A DNA stretch of 64,000 nucleotides. It comes from Chitinophaga flava. GTDB taxonomy: Bacteria; Bacteroidota; Bacteroidia; Chitinophagales; Chitinophagaceae. The position numbers and the translations under genes were made by a program. Under the pieces are notes generated by a model that searched no databases, was not told the origin of the DNA, and saw nothing but the letters and a program-made list of their open reading frames with translations. This document shows, one piece after another, positions 42,462 through 52,284 of the stretch. How positions within the stretch are numbered: the stretch's first letter is position 1; each line of letters starts with the position of its first letter. Location: NCBI RefSeq assembly GCF_003308995.1, contig NZ_QFFJ01000001.1:1054001-1118000 (forward strand), written 5' to 3'.

Positions 42462-45400
42462 TTAGTTGTTATTTGAGAAATAGATCCAGTCTACATTAAA
42501 CAGGTATCCGTCTTTACCGTCTGCACTCTTGAATACAAAATACAGATCATGTGCTCCGACAGTTGGCTGCACAGCAGCCTTCACCGGTTTCCAGCCGCTC
42601 TTAGGTCCTGCGGCTGCAGCGGTACCAGCCGGCACACTGACTTTACTCAGCAGCGGTCCAGCCGGCTTATCGAGGTGTACTTCTATCACACCACCCATAC
42701 CTTGCTCCTGAATATTGTATTGTAAACTCTTCACACCATCCAGATAGAAATGGTTGAAGCGGATATAACTGTTGTTGCGCACATAAGCGTAACACAATGC
42801 AGCGGTAGTGATAGTAGCCAGGTTCACATTTCCTTCATCAAAATCTTCTATCTGTATCAATGGATTTCTCAGCATGATATAATCCCTGCCTGTAAGCGGT
42901 TCTATATTGTTGGCGCCTTTATCGGTATAGGTAGCCATCAGCAGATATCCGCCTTCATTGCCCTTACCAGTATGTGCCTTAAACGGCTGCACGCCCTGCA
43001 TAGGCAACGAAGCTTTGGCACTGCCCAGCGAAAGAATGTAGTGCACAATTTCTTTAGCATCTTCAGTAGACATATCCGGATGTGCAGACATGGTGCGGTT
43101 GCCCCAGTTGCCACTACCACCGGCGATTACCTTGGCAGCCAGCTTGTTTACATTGGTTTCATTATCCTGATAGTGTTTGGCCACTTCTACCAGGCTAGGG
43201 CCTACAGAAGCGGTGTTCTCAGTATGACAGGCTTTACAGTCCAGCGACCAGAACAGCTGATGTCCTTTTGCATGCTGCGTGTTGCCGTCACCGTTATTAC
43301 CAGCCAATACCAGCGCAAAGTCTTTGCCCATAGGGAGATAATCAAACGATACCTTTACCTTGCTGCTGTCGGGCGTTCCATCTTCAGGGTCCTGAACCTT
43401 CACCTGATAGTCAAGGACCGCATTGTCCCAGTAGAAGCTTCTGTTGGCCGTGGTATTGATTTTTACAGCAGGTGGGGTATTCCCTACTTTAATATCTACA
43501 AAGGAAGTTCCCTTTGCACCGTGGTTATCTGTTACTGTCAGTTCTACCTTGTAAATTCCTGGTTTGGAGAAGGTATAATCCACCTGCTCGCCTTTCAGTT
43601 CTTTATCAGCTACTTTCCAGATATAGGTGAGCTGATCTCCCTTATCGTAGTCCATGGAGCCGGCAGCAGAAAGTTTTACAGTCAGTGGAGCGCCGCCATA
43701 CAGCTGACTACTGCGGATATTAGCTACCGGCTTACGATTACCTTCAGCATAAGTAATACGTACCAGTTTGGCATTGGAATTTTTGGCAAACCAGTTGGTA
43801 CCATATTCCAGCATGTAGATGCTGCCATCAGATGCAAATTTCATATCTATCGGTGCAGCAAAATCTATATGTTCCAGGAAAGGCTCCATGCGTACATAGT
43901 TACCTGCCGAATCCAGTGTTACGGCCATGATCCAATGACGCATCCATTCATAGATAAAGAGTTTGCCGTTGTAATAATCCGATAGTTTGTAGGGTGCATC
44001 CTTAAACTGATCGCTGTAAAATACCGGGCCGGCCATGACTGTTTCGCCACCTTTACCTACCAGCGGGAATACAGGTGAAGCAGCGTCGCCATACCAGATC
44101 ATCGCTGGTTGCGCAGGCGGCAGCTCTTTAATACCGGTATTATGTGGTGAGTTGTTAACAGGATGCAGTGGGTCTTTGCCCGGGCGTTCTTTCATAGTGG
44201 CATAATCCAGTAAGGGATATGCTTCGTTGTTACCGTTAAAATAAGGCCATCCAAAAAAGCCTGGTTTCCGTGCCTGGTTGATTTCATCGAAGCTCAGCGT
44301 GCTGCCTTCAGCAGACGGCACTTTGGTGTCTGGCCCGATATCTCCCCAGTATAAAAATGCGTTTTTCATATCCACTGAAATACGGTAGGGGTTACGACAG
44401 CCCATAACATAAATTTCAGGACGTCCTTTGGAACCGTCTTTGGGGAACAGGTTGCCATCGGGAATAGAATAAGTACCGTTAGGTTCGGGTTTAATACGCA
44501 GCACCTTTCCTCGCAGATCCATGCTGTTAGCCGCACTGGCCTGGTCATCAGACAGATGGCGGCCTGGTCTTTCATCTACCGGCGTATATCCGTGGGTTTC
44601 TTCTGCATTGGTATTATCTCCTATTGACAGATATAAGAGATCATTAGGCCCAAAGAACAGATAACCTGCAGAGTGGCAGCAGTATTGCCTTTGCGTAGGT
44701 ACTTCCAGGAGTACCTTTTCTGTAGACATATCCAGTTTATCACCGTGCAGTTCAAGGCGTACCAGTTTATTATACCATTTTTCTCCTGCAGGAGCATAAT
44801 AAAAATATACCCAGTGGTTCTTTTCAAAATGAGGGTCCAGGGCCACCCCCAGCAACCCGTCTTCAATACCGCTGAACACATCAAAACGGCCGACAGTTTT
44901 GGTTTGACGCAGGCGGGCATCATAAAACTTAACCCCACCCTTCCGTTCTACAAACAACACATTTCCTTCCGGCAGAATACACATCTCCATAGGCTCATCC
45001 AGCCCATGGTCCAATACCGTATAGGTGTAACGGTTAGTATCCGGTGGCGCGATGGTCAGCGATTTGCTATAGTCCGGCCAGGCATTACTGCCTACCAGGT
45101 ATTTTATAGCTGGTTGTATGGTGGCTGCCGTAGCCGCAGCAGGCACAATAAAGAGGCGGCCATTGTCCTGGGTTAATTCCTTGCCTTCGGGTAACGTAGC
45201 CCATTCCTTCAGCCAGGGCCATCCCTGTTTGATAACAGCGCTATCCTTTACAGCAAGGATACCACCGCCACCGGCTTCAGCATAACGTTTCAGCGCGGGA
45301 ATATTCCGGTAGTTCAGACTATCCGTCAGGGAAAACGGCAGACATACTGCACTGAACCCTCGCAGGGAATCATCCTGAAAATATTGTCTGTCGCCGGTAA

Positions 45401-45557
45401 GCACAATCTGCCAGCCTTCTTTCTGTCCTGCTTCCTGTAATTGTTTCACCCATGTACTCTCAACATTTTTAGTATAACATAAAATGCGGGTAACAGAGCG
45501 TTTGGCACCGCACGCGGAAAGCAGCACCAACAAAACAGGCAACCATAGTTTTTTCAT
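42462..45557 (-). CDS. Multidomain lipoprotein: ThuA-like, PQQ-type sugar dehydrogenase propeller, PKD, cytochrome c, carbohydrate-binding
   Basis: The 1031-aa protein starts MKKLWLPVLLVLLSACGAK, a lipoprotein signal. In order it has a ThuA-like region (about 25-150), a glucose/sorbosone dehydrogenase beta-propeller (PMEMCILPEGNVLFVERKGG, then GLLGVALDPHF and GCRNPYRISVD; about 185-600), and a PKD domain (RKPVANIR... to VDIKVG; about 607-690). A cytochrome c heme motif CKACH follows near residues 772-776, then a C-terminal CBM6-like sandwich (about 890-1030). It would oxidise a sugar in the periplasm and pass electrons to its own heme. It is the third gene after susC and susD. Confidence 0.85.
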   Translation of the reverse strand: MKKLWLPVLLVLLSACGAKRSVTRILCYTKNVESTWVKQLQEAGQKEGWQIVLTGDRQYFQDDSLRGFSAVCLPFSLTDSLNYRNIPALKRYAEAGGGGILAVKDSAVIKQGWPWLKEWATLPEGKELTQDNGRLFIVPAAATAATIQPAIKYLVGSNAWPDYSKSLTIAPPDTNRYTYTVLDHGLDEPMEMCILPEGNVLFVERKGGVKFYDARLRQTKTVGRFDVFSGIEDGLLGVALDPHFEKNHWVYFYYAPAGEKWYNKLVRLELHGDKLDMSTEKVLLEVPTQRQYCCHSAGYLFFGPNDLLYLSIGDNTNAEETHGYTPVDERPGRHLSDDQASAANSMDLRGKVLRIKPEPNGTYSIPDGNLFPKDGSKGRPEIYVMGCRNPYRISVDMKNAFLYWGDIGPDTKVPSAEGSTLSFDEINQARKPGFFGWPYFNGNNEAYPLLDYATMKERPGKDPLHPVNNSPHNTGIKELPPAQPAMIWYGDAASPVFPLVGKGGETVMAGPVFYSDQFKDAPYKLSDYYNGKLFIYEWMRHWIMAVTLDSAGNYVRMEPFLEHIDFAAPIDMKFASDGSIYMLEYGTNWFAKNSNAKLVRITYAEGNRKPVANIRSSQLYGGAPLTVKLSAAGSMDYDKGDQLTYIWKVADKELKGEQVDYTFSKPGIYKVELTVTDNHGAKGTSFVDIKVGNTPPAVKINTTANRSFYWDNAVLDYQVKVQDPEDGTPDSSKVKVSFDYLPMGKDFALVLAGNNGDGNTQHAKGHQLFWSLDCKACHTENTASVGPSLVEVAKHYQDNETNVNKLAAKVIAGGSGNWGNRTMSAHPDMSTEDAKEIVHYILSLGSAKASLPMQGVQPFKAHTGKGNEGGYLLMATYTDKGANNIEPLTGRDYIMLRNPLIQIEDFDEGNVNLATITTAALCYAYVRNNSYIRFNHFYLDGVKSLQYNIQEQGMGGVIEVHLDKPAGPLLSKVSVPAGTAAAAGPKSGWKPVKAAVQPTVGAHDLYFVFKSADGKDGYLFNVDWIYFSNNN

Positions 45558-45588
45558 TGCTAAATTTTAAATGGGTTCTTTTATGCAA

Positions 45589-45657
45589 CAATTACGAATT
45601 ACGAATTCCTGAAAATTCCCACTCCATTCGTAATTCGTAATTGTTCATTCGTAATTG
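45589..45657. repeat. 18-bp perfect inverted repeat in the susD-dehydrogenase gap
   Basis: CAATTACGAATTACGAAT (45589-45606) is perfectly inverted at 45626-45643, and a third half-copy, ATTCGTAATTG, follows at 45647-45657. It lies between susD and the dehydrogenase fusion inside the operon. It may be an mRNA hairpin that sets unequal expression of the two segments, or an intergenic repeat family. Confidence 0.8.
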
Positions 45658-45659
45658 AT

Positions 45660-47261
45660 TTAGTATCCTGGGTTTTGTTTGATGCCGCCACCAGTCCGGT
45701 CTATCTCCTGTTGTGGTATAGGGAACAGGTATTTGTTACCGGAAGCAGGCGCTCTGAAAGCACCACCTTTACCGTTGGAATAAGGTCTGGTGGAATAGTC
45801 CTTCATAGTGGATACATAGGTGTTCCAGCGCAGCAGATCAAAGACGCGGCCGTACTCACAACCCAGTTCCACACGACGTTCGTGACGCAGGGCTTTACGC
45901 AGGTCATCGGCTGCAGTTACCGGTACCAGTGGAGTGCTGGCCACTACTCTTTTACGGGACACCGCCTCCACATCCGTATGAGCGGAGTTGCTGGCGCGGG
46001 CACGCACCAGGTTGATATAATCAGCTGCTTCCTGTTTGCTGCCACCACTTTCCAGCACTGCTTCTGCATACATCAGCAGCACATCAGCATAACGCACCAG
46101 GTGCATAGTCCAGGCATCATTACCCCAACCTTGACCACGGCGGTTTTCAGGCAGAAACACTTTTCTGTTGTGATGACCTGTATTGGGATAGGAAGAGAAG
46201 TCCAGTGTTTCTGAGCCATTCGCTTTAGGGAACACATCTCCGGGGTCCATCACGGTAAACAATATACGGGGATCTCCCGGCTCAAACTCATCTACCAGTG
46301 ATTGTGTAGGACAGTCGAAACCCCAGCCGCCCACGTTACGAGGAGAGCAATAAATCGGTAGAGTAGTACCGTAGATAAAAGCAGCGGGATCATCTCCAAA
46401 GATCAGCGGGAATACAGATTCCTGGCTCTTATAACCATCTTTCAGAAACAGCTGCTGGTACTCCATCTCCAGTGTAAACGCATTGGAGCTGATTACTTTT
46501 TTGGCAGCATCTCTTGCTTTGGCATATAATGTTTTATCATCTTCTGCAAAGAAAAGATAGGCCCTTGCCTGAACAGCCCATGCAGCTTCCCTGGTAACAC
46601 GGCCCTGTTCTGCAGCCGGTAAGTCTTTACGGGCAGGCAATGCGGCATCGTTGCCTATCGCTTCCAGTTCACTGGTGATAAACTGAAATACTTCGCTGGC
46701 CTGGGCTCGTACAATTTTATTACGATCGTCTATCTGCAGCGTTTTAGTCAGCAATGGTACGCCACCGAATATGCGCACCAGATCCAGGTAGTAGTAGGCA
46801 CGCAGGAAACGTACTTCTGCGAGATAACGGCTTTTTGTTTTATCATCCAGGGGATTGCCTTTGTCGTCCAGCAGTTTAGCTGCAGGCAGGCGTTCCAGCG
46901 CTACGTTACAGTTGCCGATGCCTTTATAACAGGCAGCCCACAAACCATTCAGTGTTTCATTGCTGGCCAGTGCCCTGCCATAGCCCAGGTCTATCACAAA
47001 AGGGCGGTCATTGGCATCAGAACCGCCTTTATCACTTTCATCGGTGGCCATATTGCCCAGCTCCGCAATGGCAGCCTGGTAGCCCCAGAAATCATAAAAG
47101 CCCAGGTAACAATTCACGACCGTCTTAAAGCCGGCCCCTGGTGAATTATAAAAATTATCATCGGTCTGCAACCCCAGCGGCGGCCTGTTCAGATAATCCT
47201 TTGAACAGGAAACGCCCAGCAACATCATTATTAACGGTAAAGAATATACGAATTTTTTCAT
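45660..47261 (-). CDS. SusD/RagB-family outer-membrane nutrient-binding lipoprotein
   Basis: The 533-aa protein starts MKKFVYSLPLIMMLLGVSCSKDYLN, with the lipobox cysteine at 19 (LGVSC). The SusD TPR-like core includes AEVRFLRAYYYLDLVRIFGGVPL (about 147-169, given in part). The C-terminal YADVLLMYAEAVLESGG and LRHERRVELGCEYGRVFDLLRW follow, then the closing NKYLFPIPQQEIDR. It caps the SusC channel and binds the glycan or sugar at the cell surface. It is 19 bp downstream of susC. Confidence 0.93.
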   Translation of the reverse strand: MKKFVYSLPLIMMLLGVSCSKDYLNRPPLGLQTDDNFYNSPGAGFKTVVNCYLGFYDFWGYQAAIAELGNMATDESDKGGSDANDRPFVIDLGYGRALASNETLNGLWAACYKGIGNCNVALERLPAAKLLDDKGNPLDDKTKSRYLAEVRFLRAYYYLDLVRIFGGVPLLTKTLQIDDRNKIVRAQASEVFQFITSELEAIGNDAALPARKDLPAAEQGRVTREAAWAVQARAYLFFAEDDKTLYAKARDAAKKVISSNAFTLEMEYQQLFLKDGYKSQESVFPLIFGDDPAAFIYGTTLPIYCSPRNVGGWGFDCPTQSLVDEFEPGDPRILFTVMDPGDVFPKANGSETLDFSSYPNTGHHNRKVFLPENRRGQGWGNDAWTMHLVRYADVLLMYAEAVLESGGSKQEAADYINLVRARASNSAHTDVEAVSRKRVVASTPLVPVTAADDLRKALRHERRVELGCEYGRVFDLLRWNTYVSTMKDYSTRPYSNGKGGAFRAPASGNKYLFPIPQQEIDRTGGGIKQNPGY

Positions 47262-47280
47262 TTTCTGACAGTGTTAGTGG

Positions 47281-50200
47281 TTAGAATTTAGCGTTCACCC
47301 CGATCATAAAAGTGCGGGCCTGCGGGAAATATCCCTGATCTATCCCTATCAGTCTGGGATCATCATTGCCCATCTCAGGATCAAGGCCACTGTATTTGGT
47401 GAAGGTGAACAGGTTCTGTGCACCTACGTATAACCGTAACTGTGGTATACGTGCTCTTTGCAGCCATTTTTCCGGGAAGTTGTAACCCAGCTGTATATTC
47501 TTGAGGCGCAGGTAGGAACCATCTTCCACGAAATAGTCAGACACACTGCTGTTTAAGGCAGAGTTGGAAGAGATACGGTAATATTTGTTGGTAGAGCCGG
47601 GGCCGTTCCAGGCTTTTTCCAGGAAGCCCTGTGGTGCATTATACCAGCCGGTGCCGGATTCTGTATCATAACGCAGGATATTCATCACGTCGTTGCCCAG
47701 AGAACCTTGCCAGAACATGCTCAGGTCAAAACGTTTATAGTTCATATTGATATTCACCCCATACACGAAATCGGGCCATGGGTTGCCGATCATGGTACGG
47801 TCGGCAGCATCCAGTTTACCATCAGGGCCAGGCACGATATTGCCATTGGCATCCACACCATTGATATCTTTAAAACGCAGGTCACCAGGACGGGAGCTCA
47901 GACGCTGCGGACTTTTATTCACTTCATCCTGTGTCTGGAAGATACCATCTGTGAGCCAGCCGAAATAATAACCTACCGGTTTACCCACTTCTGTTTTGGT
48001 AATCGTTTCGCCCAGGTGAGCCGTAGTATAAATCGGTTCTCCGCCACCCATACTCAGCACTTCGTTGCGGAAGGTAGATACATTGAGACGTACGCCATAG
48101 CTGAAGTCTCCAAAGTGATGTGTATGTGCGAGCGATATTTCCCAGCCTTTATTGACCATGCTGCCGGCATTGGTCCAGAACGGATTAGACGGATATCCCA
48201 TGGTGGTGGGCAGAGGCATCACCACCAGCATGTTGCTTACTTTTTTGTTGAAATAATCTACGGTCACGTCAAGCAGCCCATCAAACAAACCCAGGTCCAA
48301 TGCGATATCGGTTTGTTTGGAAGTTTCCCACTGCAGGCCAGGATTGGCCATGGTTTTGCGTTCTGCACCCAGGAAGCCGGTGCTGGTATTACCAAACACA
48401 TAACGCTGGTAAGTGTTGCCATAGGAAGACAGGTATAATCCACTGCCACCTCCTACATACTGATTACCGATAGCGCCGTAGCTGGCTCTCAGTTTACCGC
48501 TATTCAGCCATTTCAGGTTAGCATTCTTCAGGAAGTTTTCTTCCGTAAAACGCCAAGCGGCAGAAGCAGAGGGGAAAGTACCCCAGCGGTAGCCATCACC
48601 GAAGTTGGAACTACCATCCCGGCGTACATTGGCAGCGAGAATATAACGGTCAGCATATACGTAGTTGATACGGCCAAAGAACGACTGCAACGCGCTGGAA
48701 TAAGTATATCCGGAAGCGCCAGGAGTCATAGTGGCAGCATCAATAATGCGCATGTCTTTATCGTTATTCACGATATTCTGTTTGGAAGCAGCATAGGTGA
48801 GGCCTTTGGTCAGCTCCGCGGAAATACCCGCCAGCGCAGTGATACGATGCCTGCCATAGGTCTTATCGAAGTTCAGCGTATTCTCCCACACGAAATAATT
48901 GTTCCAGCTGGAACTGTTGCTCACGCTGTTATAGTTGGCATAATCGAAAGAGTTCAGGAAATAGGAAGGTGAAAATCCTTTGGAGATACCACGGCCCAGG
49001 TCCAGTCCGAAATTACTCCGGAAAGTCAGCGGGTCAATGATCTTCACATCCAGCGCAGCACCTCCTTTGATGGCGATACCTTCCCATACACTTTGCTGCA
49101 TGCGTTCTACCTGTGCCACAGGGTTGGGCTTGTTGGTAAAGAGGATGCCGGCGTATTGGGAATAAGGATTATTGGCCTCATAGCCAGTCATGATACGGTT
49201 GTAGAAATCCGGTACACTCTTCAGGTTGTTGCGATATACCGGCGTGATAGGATCTGCTGCCATCGCGCTGAAGATGGTACCGCTGAAAGGATTGTTTTCA
49301 TCTACATTGCGGCGGCTTTCATAGATCAGGCCGATATTGGTGGTCAGTTTCACACGGGTGCTGATATCTGCGCTCACATTGGTACGCCAGGAGATACGTT
49401 CGTAGTCGGAACCTTTTACAATACCTTTCTGATTCATATAACCTACACTGGAAGCATATACCAGGTTTTTGCCAGCACCGCTCACGCCTACGTTATAACT
49501 CTGGATAGGTGCATTTTGCTGAATGATTTCCTTCCACCAGTCGGTACCGTTAGGCCCGGTGTTATCGTTAACGAATTTCAGTACAGCAGCCACTTTTTCA
49601 GGAGCATCCAGATCAGTGGGCAATGGCGCACCATCGGCGCTGTACGCGCGTATTTTGTATTTTATAAAATCTTCTGCATTCAGCATGTGTGGCCGTTTCC
49701 AGGCCGACTGCCAGCCGGTGTAACTATCGAGGGTCACATGCATTTTGGAATCATCGCGACTTCCTTTACGGGTGGTGATGATCACTACACCATTGGAACC
49801 TCTGGAGCCGTAGATCGCTGCAGTAGAGGCATCTTTCAGGATGTCCATGGCTTCAATATCATTAGGGTTGAGCCAACCGATATCTGTCTGGGGCAATCCA
49901 TCTACGATGTATAGCGGGGAGTTGCTGCCGCTGATAGAGCCGATACCACGGATACGTACTACCGGCGCCGATCCGGGGCTGCCGCTACTTTGCGACACCA
50001 TTACGCCGCTGGCTTTGCCTTGCAGGGCTTCAGCCGCGTTGCGTACCGGCACGTTGCGCAGATCTTTGCTGTTCACAGAGCTGATAGCACCGGTCACATC
50101 TTTTTTGCGCTGGGTACCATAACCAATCACTACTACCTCATTCAGGCCGCTGGTAGATTCTTTCAGGATGATACGCAGTGGTTCATTATTGTTAACAATC

Positions 50201-50754
50201 ACTTCCTGAGTGATAAAACCCATATAGCTCACGATCAGTACTGCACCCGCATCAGCCTGTAACGTAAAACCACCGGCCAGGTCTGTCACCGCGCCCTGAC
50301 TACCACCTTTTACTTTAACAGACACGCCGATCAGCGGAGCACCTTTTTCGTCGGTCACCTTACCGGAAACCTTCCCGGCAGCGGATTCCGACTTGGGAGC
50401 AATTACCACCAGATTGTTATCTACTATACGGTAAGCCAGTGATGTGCTGTCCAGTAAGCGCCGCATGACTTCCGGCAAGGTAGCATCCTTTACCTGCAGG
50501 TCTACCTTACCCAACTGACGGATAGCTGCATAGTTATAAAAAAAACGATAGTCGCTTTCCTGCTGGATCTTTGCGAAGATCTTGTCTGCGTCAGCCTTCA
50601 CAAAAAAGAAGGTGAATTTTTCCTGCGAAAAAGCGGTTGCTGAAGCATGTAAACAGGATAACAACACCACAACAAAACATAACTTCATAATGAGGAATAG
50701 TTTGACTGTCTGGCTGAGCGCATAGGAAGCCCCTCCAAATCTTCTTTTTTTCAT
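47281..50754 (-). CDS. SusC/RagA-family TonB-dependent receptor with STN domain
   Basis: The 1157-aa outer-membrane protein has a signal anchor (about 20-42) and an STN domain (about 47-115), which talks to a FecR anti-sigma factor. A carboxypeptidase-D-like beta domain follows (VSGKVTDEKGAPLIGVSV, about 128-205), then a TonB-dependent plug with the SusC signature NEVVVIGYGTQRKKDVTGAISS (about 208-228, shown in part). The C-terminal barrel ends in RTFMIGVNAKF. The STN domain matches the ECF sigma/FecR pair directly upstream (trans-envelope signalling). It imports the substrate of this locus together with SusD. Confidence 0.94.
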   Translation of the reverse strand: MKKRRFGGASYALSQTVKLFLIMKLCFVVVLLSCLHASATAFSQEKFTFFFVKADADKIFAKIQQESDYRFFYNYAAIRQLGKVDLQVKDATLPEVMRRLLDSTSLAYRIVDNNLVVIAPKSESAAGKVSGKVTDEKGAPLIGVSVKVKGGSQGAVTDLAGGFTLQADAGAVLIVSYMGFITQEVIVNNNEPLRIILKESTSGLNEVVVIGYGTQRKKDVTGAISSVNSKDLRNVPVRNAAEALQGKASGVMVSQSSGSPGSAPVVRIRGIGSISGSNSPLYIVDGLPQTDIGWLNPNDIEAMDILKDASTAAIYGSRGSNGVVIITTRKGSRDDSKMHVTLDSYTGWQSAWKRPHMLNAEDFIKYKIRAYSADGAPLPTDLDAPEKVAAVLKFVNDNTGPNGTDWWKEIIQQNAPIQSYNVGVSGAGKNLVYASSVGYMNQKGIVKGSDYERISWRTNVSADISTRVKLTTNIGLIYESRRNVDENNPFSGTIFSAMAADPITPVYRNNLKSVPDFYNRIMTGYEANNPYSQYAGILFTNKPNPVAQVERMQQSVWEGIAIKGGAALDVKIIDPLTFRSNFGLDLGRGISKGFSPSYFLNSFDYANYNSVSNSSSWNNYFVWENTLNFDKTYGRHRITALAGISAELTKGLTYAASKQNIVNNDKDMRIIDAATMTPGASGYTYSSALQSFFGRINYVYADRYILAANVRRDGSSNFGDGYRWGTFPSASAAWRFTEENFLKNANLKWLNSGKLRASYGAIGNQYVGGGSGLYLSSYGNTYQRYVFGNTSTGFLGAERKTMANPGLQWETSKQTDIALDLGLFDGLLDVTVDYFNKKVSNMLVVMPLPTTMGYPSNPFWTNAGSMVNKGWEISLAHTHHFGDFSYGVRLNVSTFRNEVLSMGGGEPIYTTAHLGETITKTEVGKPVGYYFGWLTDGIFQTQDEVNKSPQRLSSRPGDLRFKDINGVDANGNIVPGPDGKLDAADRTMIGNPWPDFVYGVNINMNYKRFDLSMFWQGSLGNDVMNILRYDTESGTGWYNAPQGFLEKAWNGPGSTNKYYRISSNSALNSSVSDYFVEDGSYLRLKNIQLGYNFPEKWLQRARIPQLRLYVGAQNLFTFTKYSGLDPEMGNDDPRLIGIDQGYFPQARTFMIGVNAKF

Positions 50755-50841
50755 AGATTTGTTTTAGAAAGGTTTGTAAAGAAGGGTGTAAGCGTAGTTT
50801 CTCAGGCTGTCTTACTCCCGTACATACAACATAAGCCTTTG

Positions 50842-50870
50842 GGGAAGAGCTGGTCTCTTCCCTTTTCTTT
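50842..50870 (+). terminator. Antisense-strand terminator-like hairpin upstream of susC (first locus)
   Basis: GGGAAGAG (50842-50849), loop CTGGT and CTCTTCCC (50855-50862) are followed by TTTTCTTT on the plus strand, while fecR and susC run on the minus strand. It lies 88 bp upstream of the susC start. It may end an antisense sRNA that starts near the susC start codon, where TAGATTTG (50754-50761) matches the -7 consensus. Confidence 0.45.
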
Positions 50871-50980
50871 ACCTGATGAGGCTTATCTCATCTCCGGAAA
50901 TGGCTCAGGTAACGAGTGCGTATAATAACAGTGTTTTCATTACAGGTGATTTTTGAGTTGATAAAATGTTGGTCTTATGT

Positions 50981-52003
50981 TTATCTGGACAGGTAAATCT
51001 GTCGCTCTACAATTCTATAGTGGAATCCTGTGGTCATCTGCAATAACTGCAGTGCCTTGTTGATATCTTCTTTTTCAAATACGCCGCTCAGTACTTCATG
51101 CTTCAGTGCTTCGTCTTCAAATACTATGTTGACATTAAACTGTCTCTCCATTTTACGCGCCACTTCCGCAAAGGTCTCATTCATAAAGGCCAGCTTATGA
51201 TCGCACCAGGCAGTTTCCATCACTACTGCTGGATCTTTGCTGTCGGCCAGTTCCTGTACTTTAAACGTGGCATGTTGTATACTATCGTTTTGTTTGGGAG
51301 CAGCCACTTTATCGAGTGACAGCACCAGTTTTTCACGGGGCAGCAACACTACTTTTTTTTCAGGACTGTTACACATCATCACCTGCACCCTGCCGGAGAT
51401 CACGGCCACTTCTGCTTTCTGGTCGTCGCCATAGGCTCTTACATTAAAAGAGGTACCCAGCACCTGTATCGCGAGGTTTTCCGAATGAACGATAAAAGGT
51501 TTGTTATCATCTTTGGCCACATCAAAAAATACTTCTCCGGCTACAGTCACATCGCGGGTTGTACCAGCAAAACGGGGATCATAACTGATTTTACTGCCGG
51601 CATTAATCCATACTTCGGTACCATCTGGCAACAGTGCCTTGATAGTACTACCCAGGGGAGCGCTGATCTGTTGCAAAGCCAGCGCAGGCGTGTTATGCTT
51701 TCCGGTGAGTTTCCAGATTCCGGCACCTGCGGCAGCCAATACCACCGCTGCAGCAGCCCACCAGTAACGTCGTCTCGATGGTATACTCACCACTGGAGTG
51801 TCCAGTGACTGCGCAATTTTGTCCCAGCCGGCAGCTACCACTGCGGCGTCGCTGGTATCATTGCCTGCTGTATCGATCACGGTCTCCATAAACCGGTAAT
51901 CCGGGTTTTCTTCCAGCAGCTGCTCCAGCTCTTCCAGTTCTTCCCTGCTCGCTGCCCTGCCGGCCTTTCGTGCCATCAACTCCAGTATTCTTGCTGCTTT
52001 CAT
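50981..52003 (-). CDS. FecR-family anti-sigma factor
   Basis: The 340-aa inner-membrane protein starts MKAARILELMARKAGRAAS. A cytosolic N-terminal part is followed by one transmembrane helix (WWAAAAVVLAAAGAGIW, about 80-97). The periplasmic FecR domain follows (LPDGTEVWINAGSKISYDPRF near 140-160, VAGEVFFDVAKDDNKPFIV). The C-terminal STN-like tail has VARKMERQFNVNIVFED and ends TGFHYRIVERQIYLSR. It holds the ECF sigma factor until the SusC STN domain signals. It lies between the sigma gene and susC in the usual order. Confidence 0.92.
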   Translation of the reverse strand: MKAARILELMARKAGRAASREELEELEQLLEENPDYRFMETVIDTAGNDTSDAAVVAAGWDKIAQSLDTPVVSIPSRRRYWWAAAAVVLAAAGAGIWKLTGKHNTPALALQQISAPLGSTIKALLPDGTEVWINAGSKISYDPRFAGTTRDVTVAGEVFFDVAKDDNKPFIVHSENLAIQVLGTSFNVRAYGDDQKAEVAVISGRVQVMMCNSPEKKVVLLPREKLVLSLDKVAAPKQNDSIQHATFKVQELADSKDPAVVMETAWCDHKLAFMNETFAEVARKMERQFNVNIVFEDEALKHEVLSGVFEKEDINKALQLLQMTTGFHYRIVERQIYLSR

Positions 52004-52075
52004 TGAAATGTTAGATAGTACCTGAGAGAAGGACACAAGAAAAAACCGGATTCCCTAAAAAGCTATAAAAAAAAT

Positions 52076-52100
52076 CCCAGGGCTAAAGCCCTGGGCTATG
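52076..52100. repeat. Dispersed palindromic repeat, copy 1
   Basis: The element reads CCCAGGGCTAAAGCCCTGGG followed by CTATG. It lies between fecR and the sigma gene and forms an inverted pair with copy 2 at 52261. Confidence 0.85.
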
Positions 52101-52260
52101 TTTGATGTTCTTAGGTATAATGGGTAGCAATCTTTACCAGCCCAACGCATCAATTAATGATCCATGGTTCCACATAAATAAATAGTAATAGTATAATTCA
52201 GCCCCCAAAATGAAGACCTCAATTTATATCCCAGAACTCCGTCTAAATAATAAACAAACA

Positions 52261-52284
52261 TAGCCCAGGGCTTCAGCCCTGGGG
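52261..52284. repeat. Dispersed palindromic repeat, copy 2 (overlaps sigma gene 3' end)
   Basis: TAGCCCAGGGCTTCAGCCCT plus GGGG. The minus-strand reading supplies the last residues Pro-Gln-Gly and the TGA stop of the ECF sigma gene ending at 52273. Confidence 0.85.
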
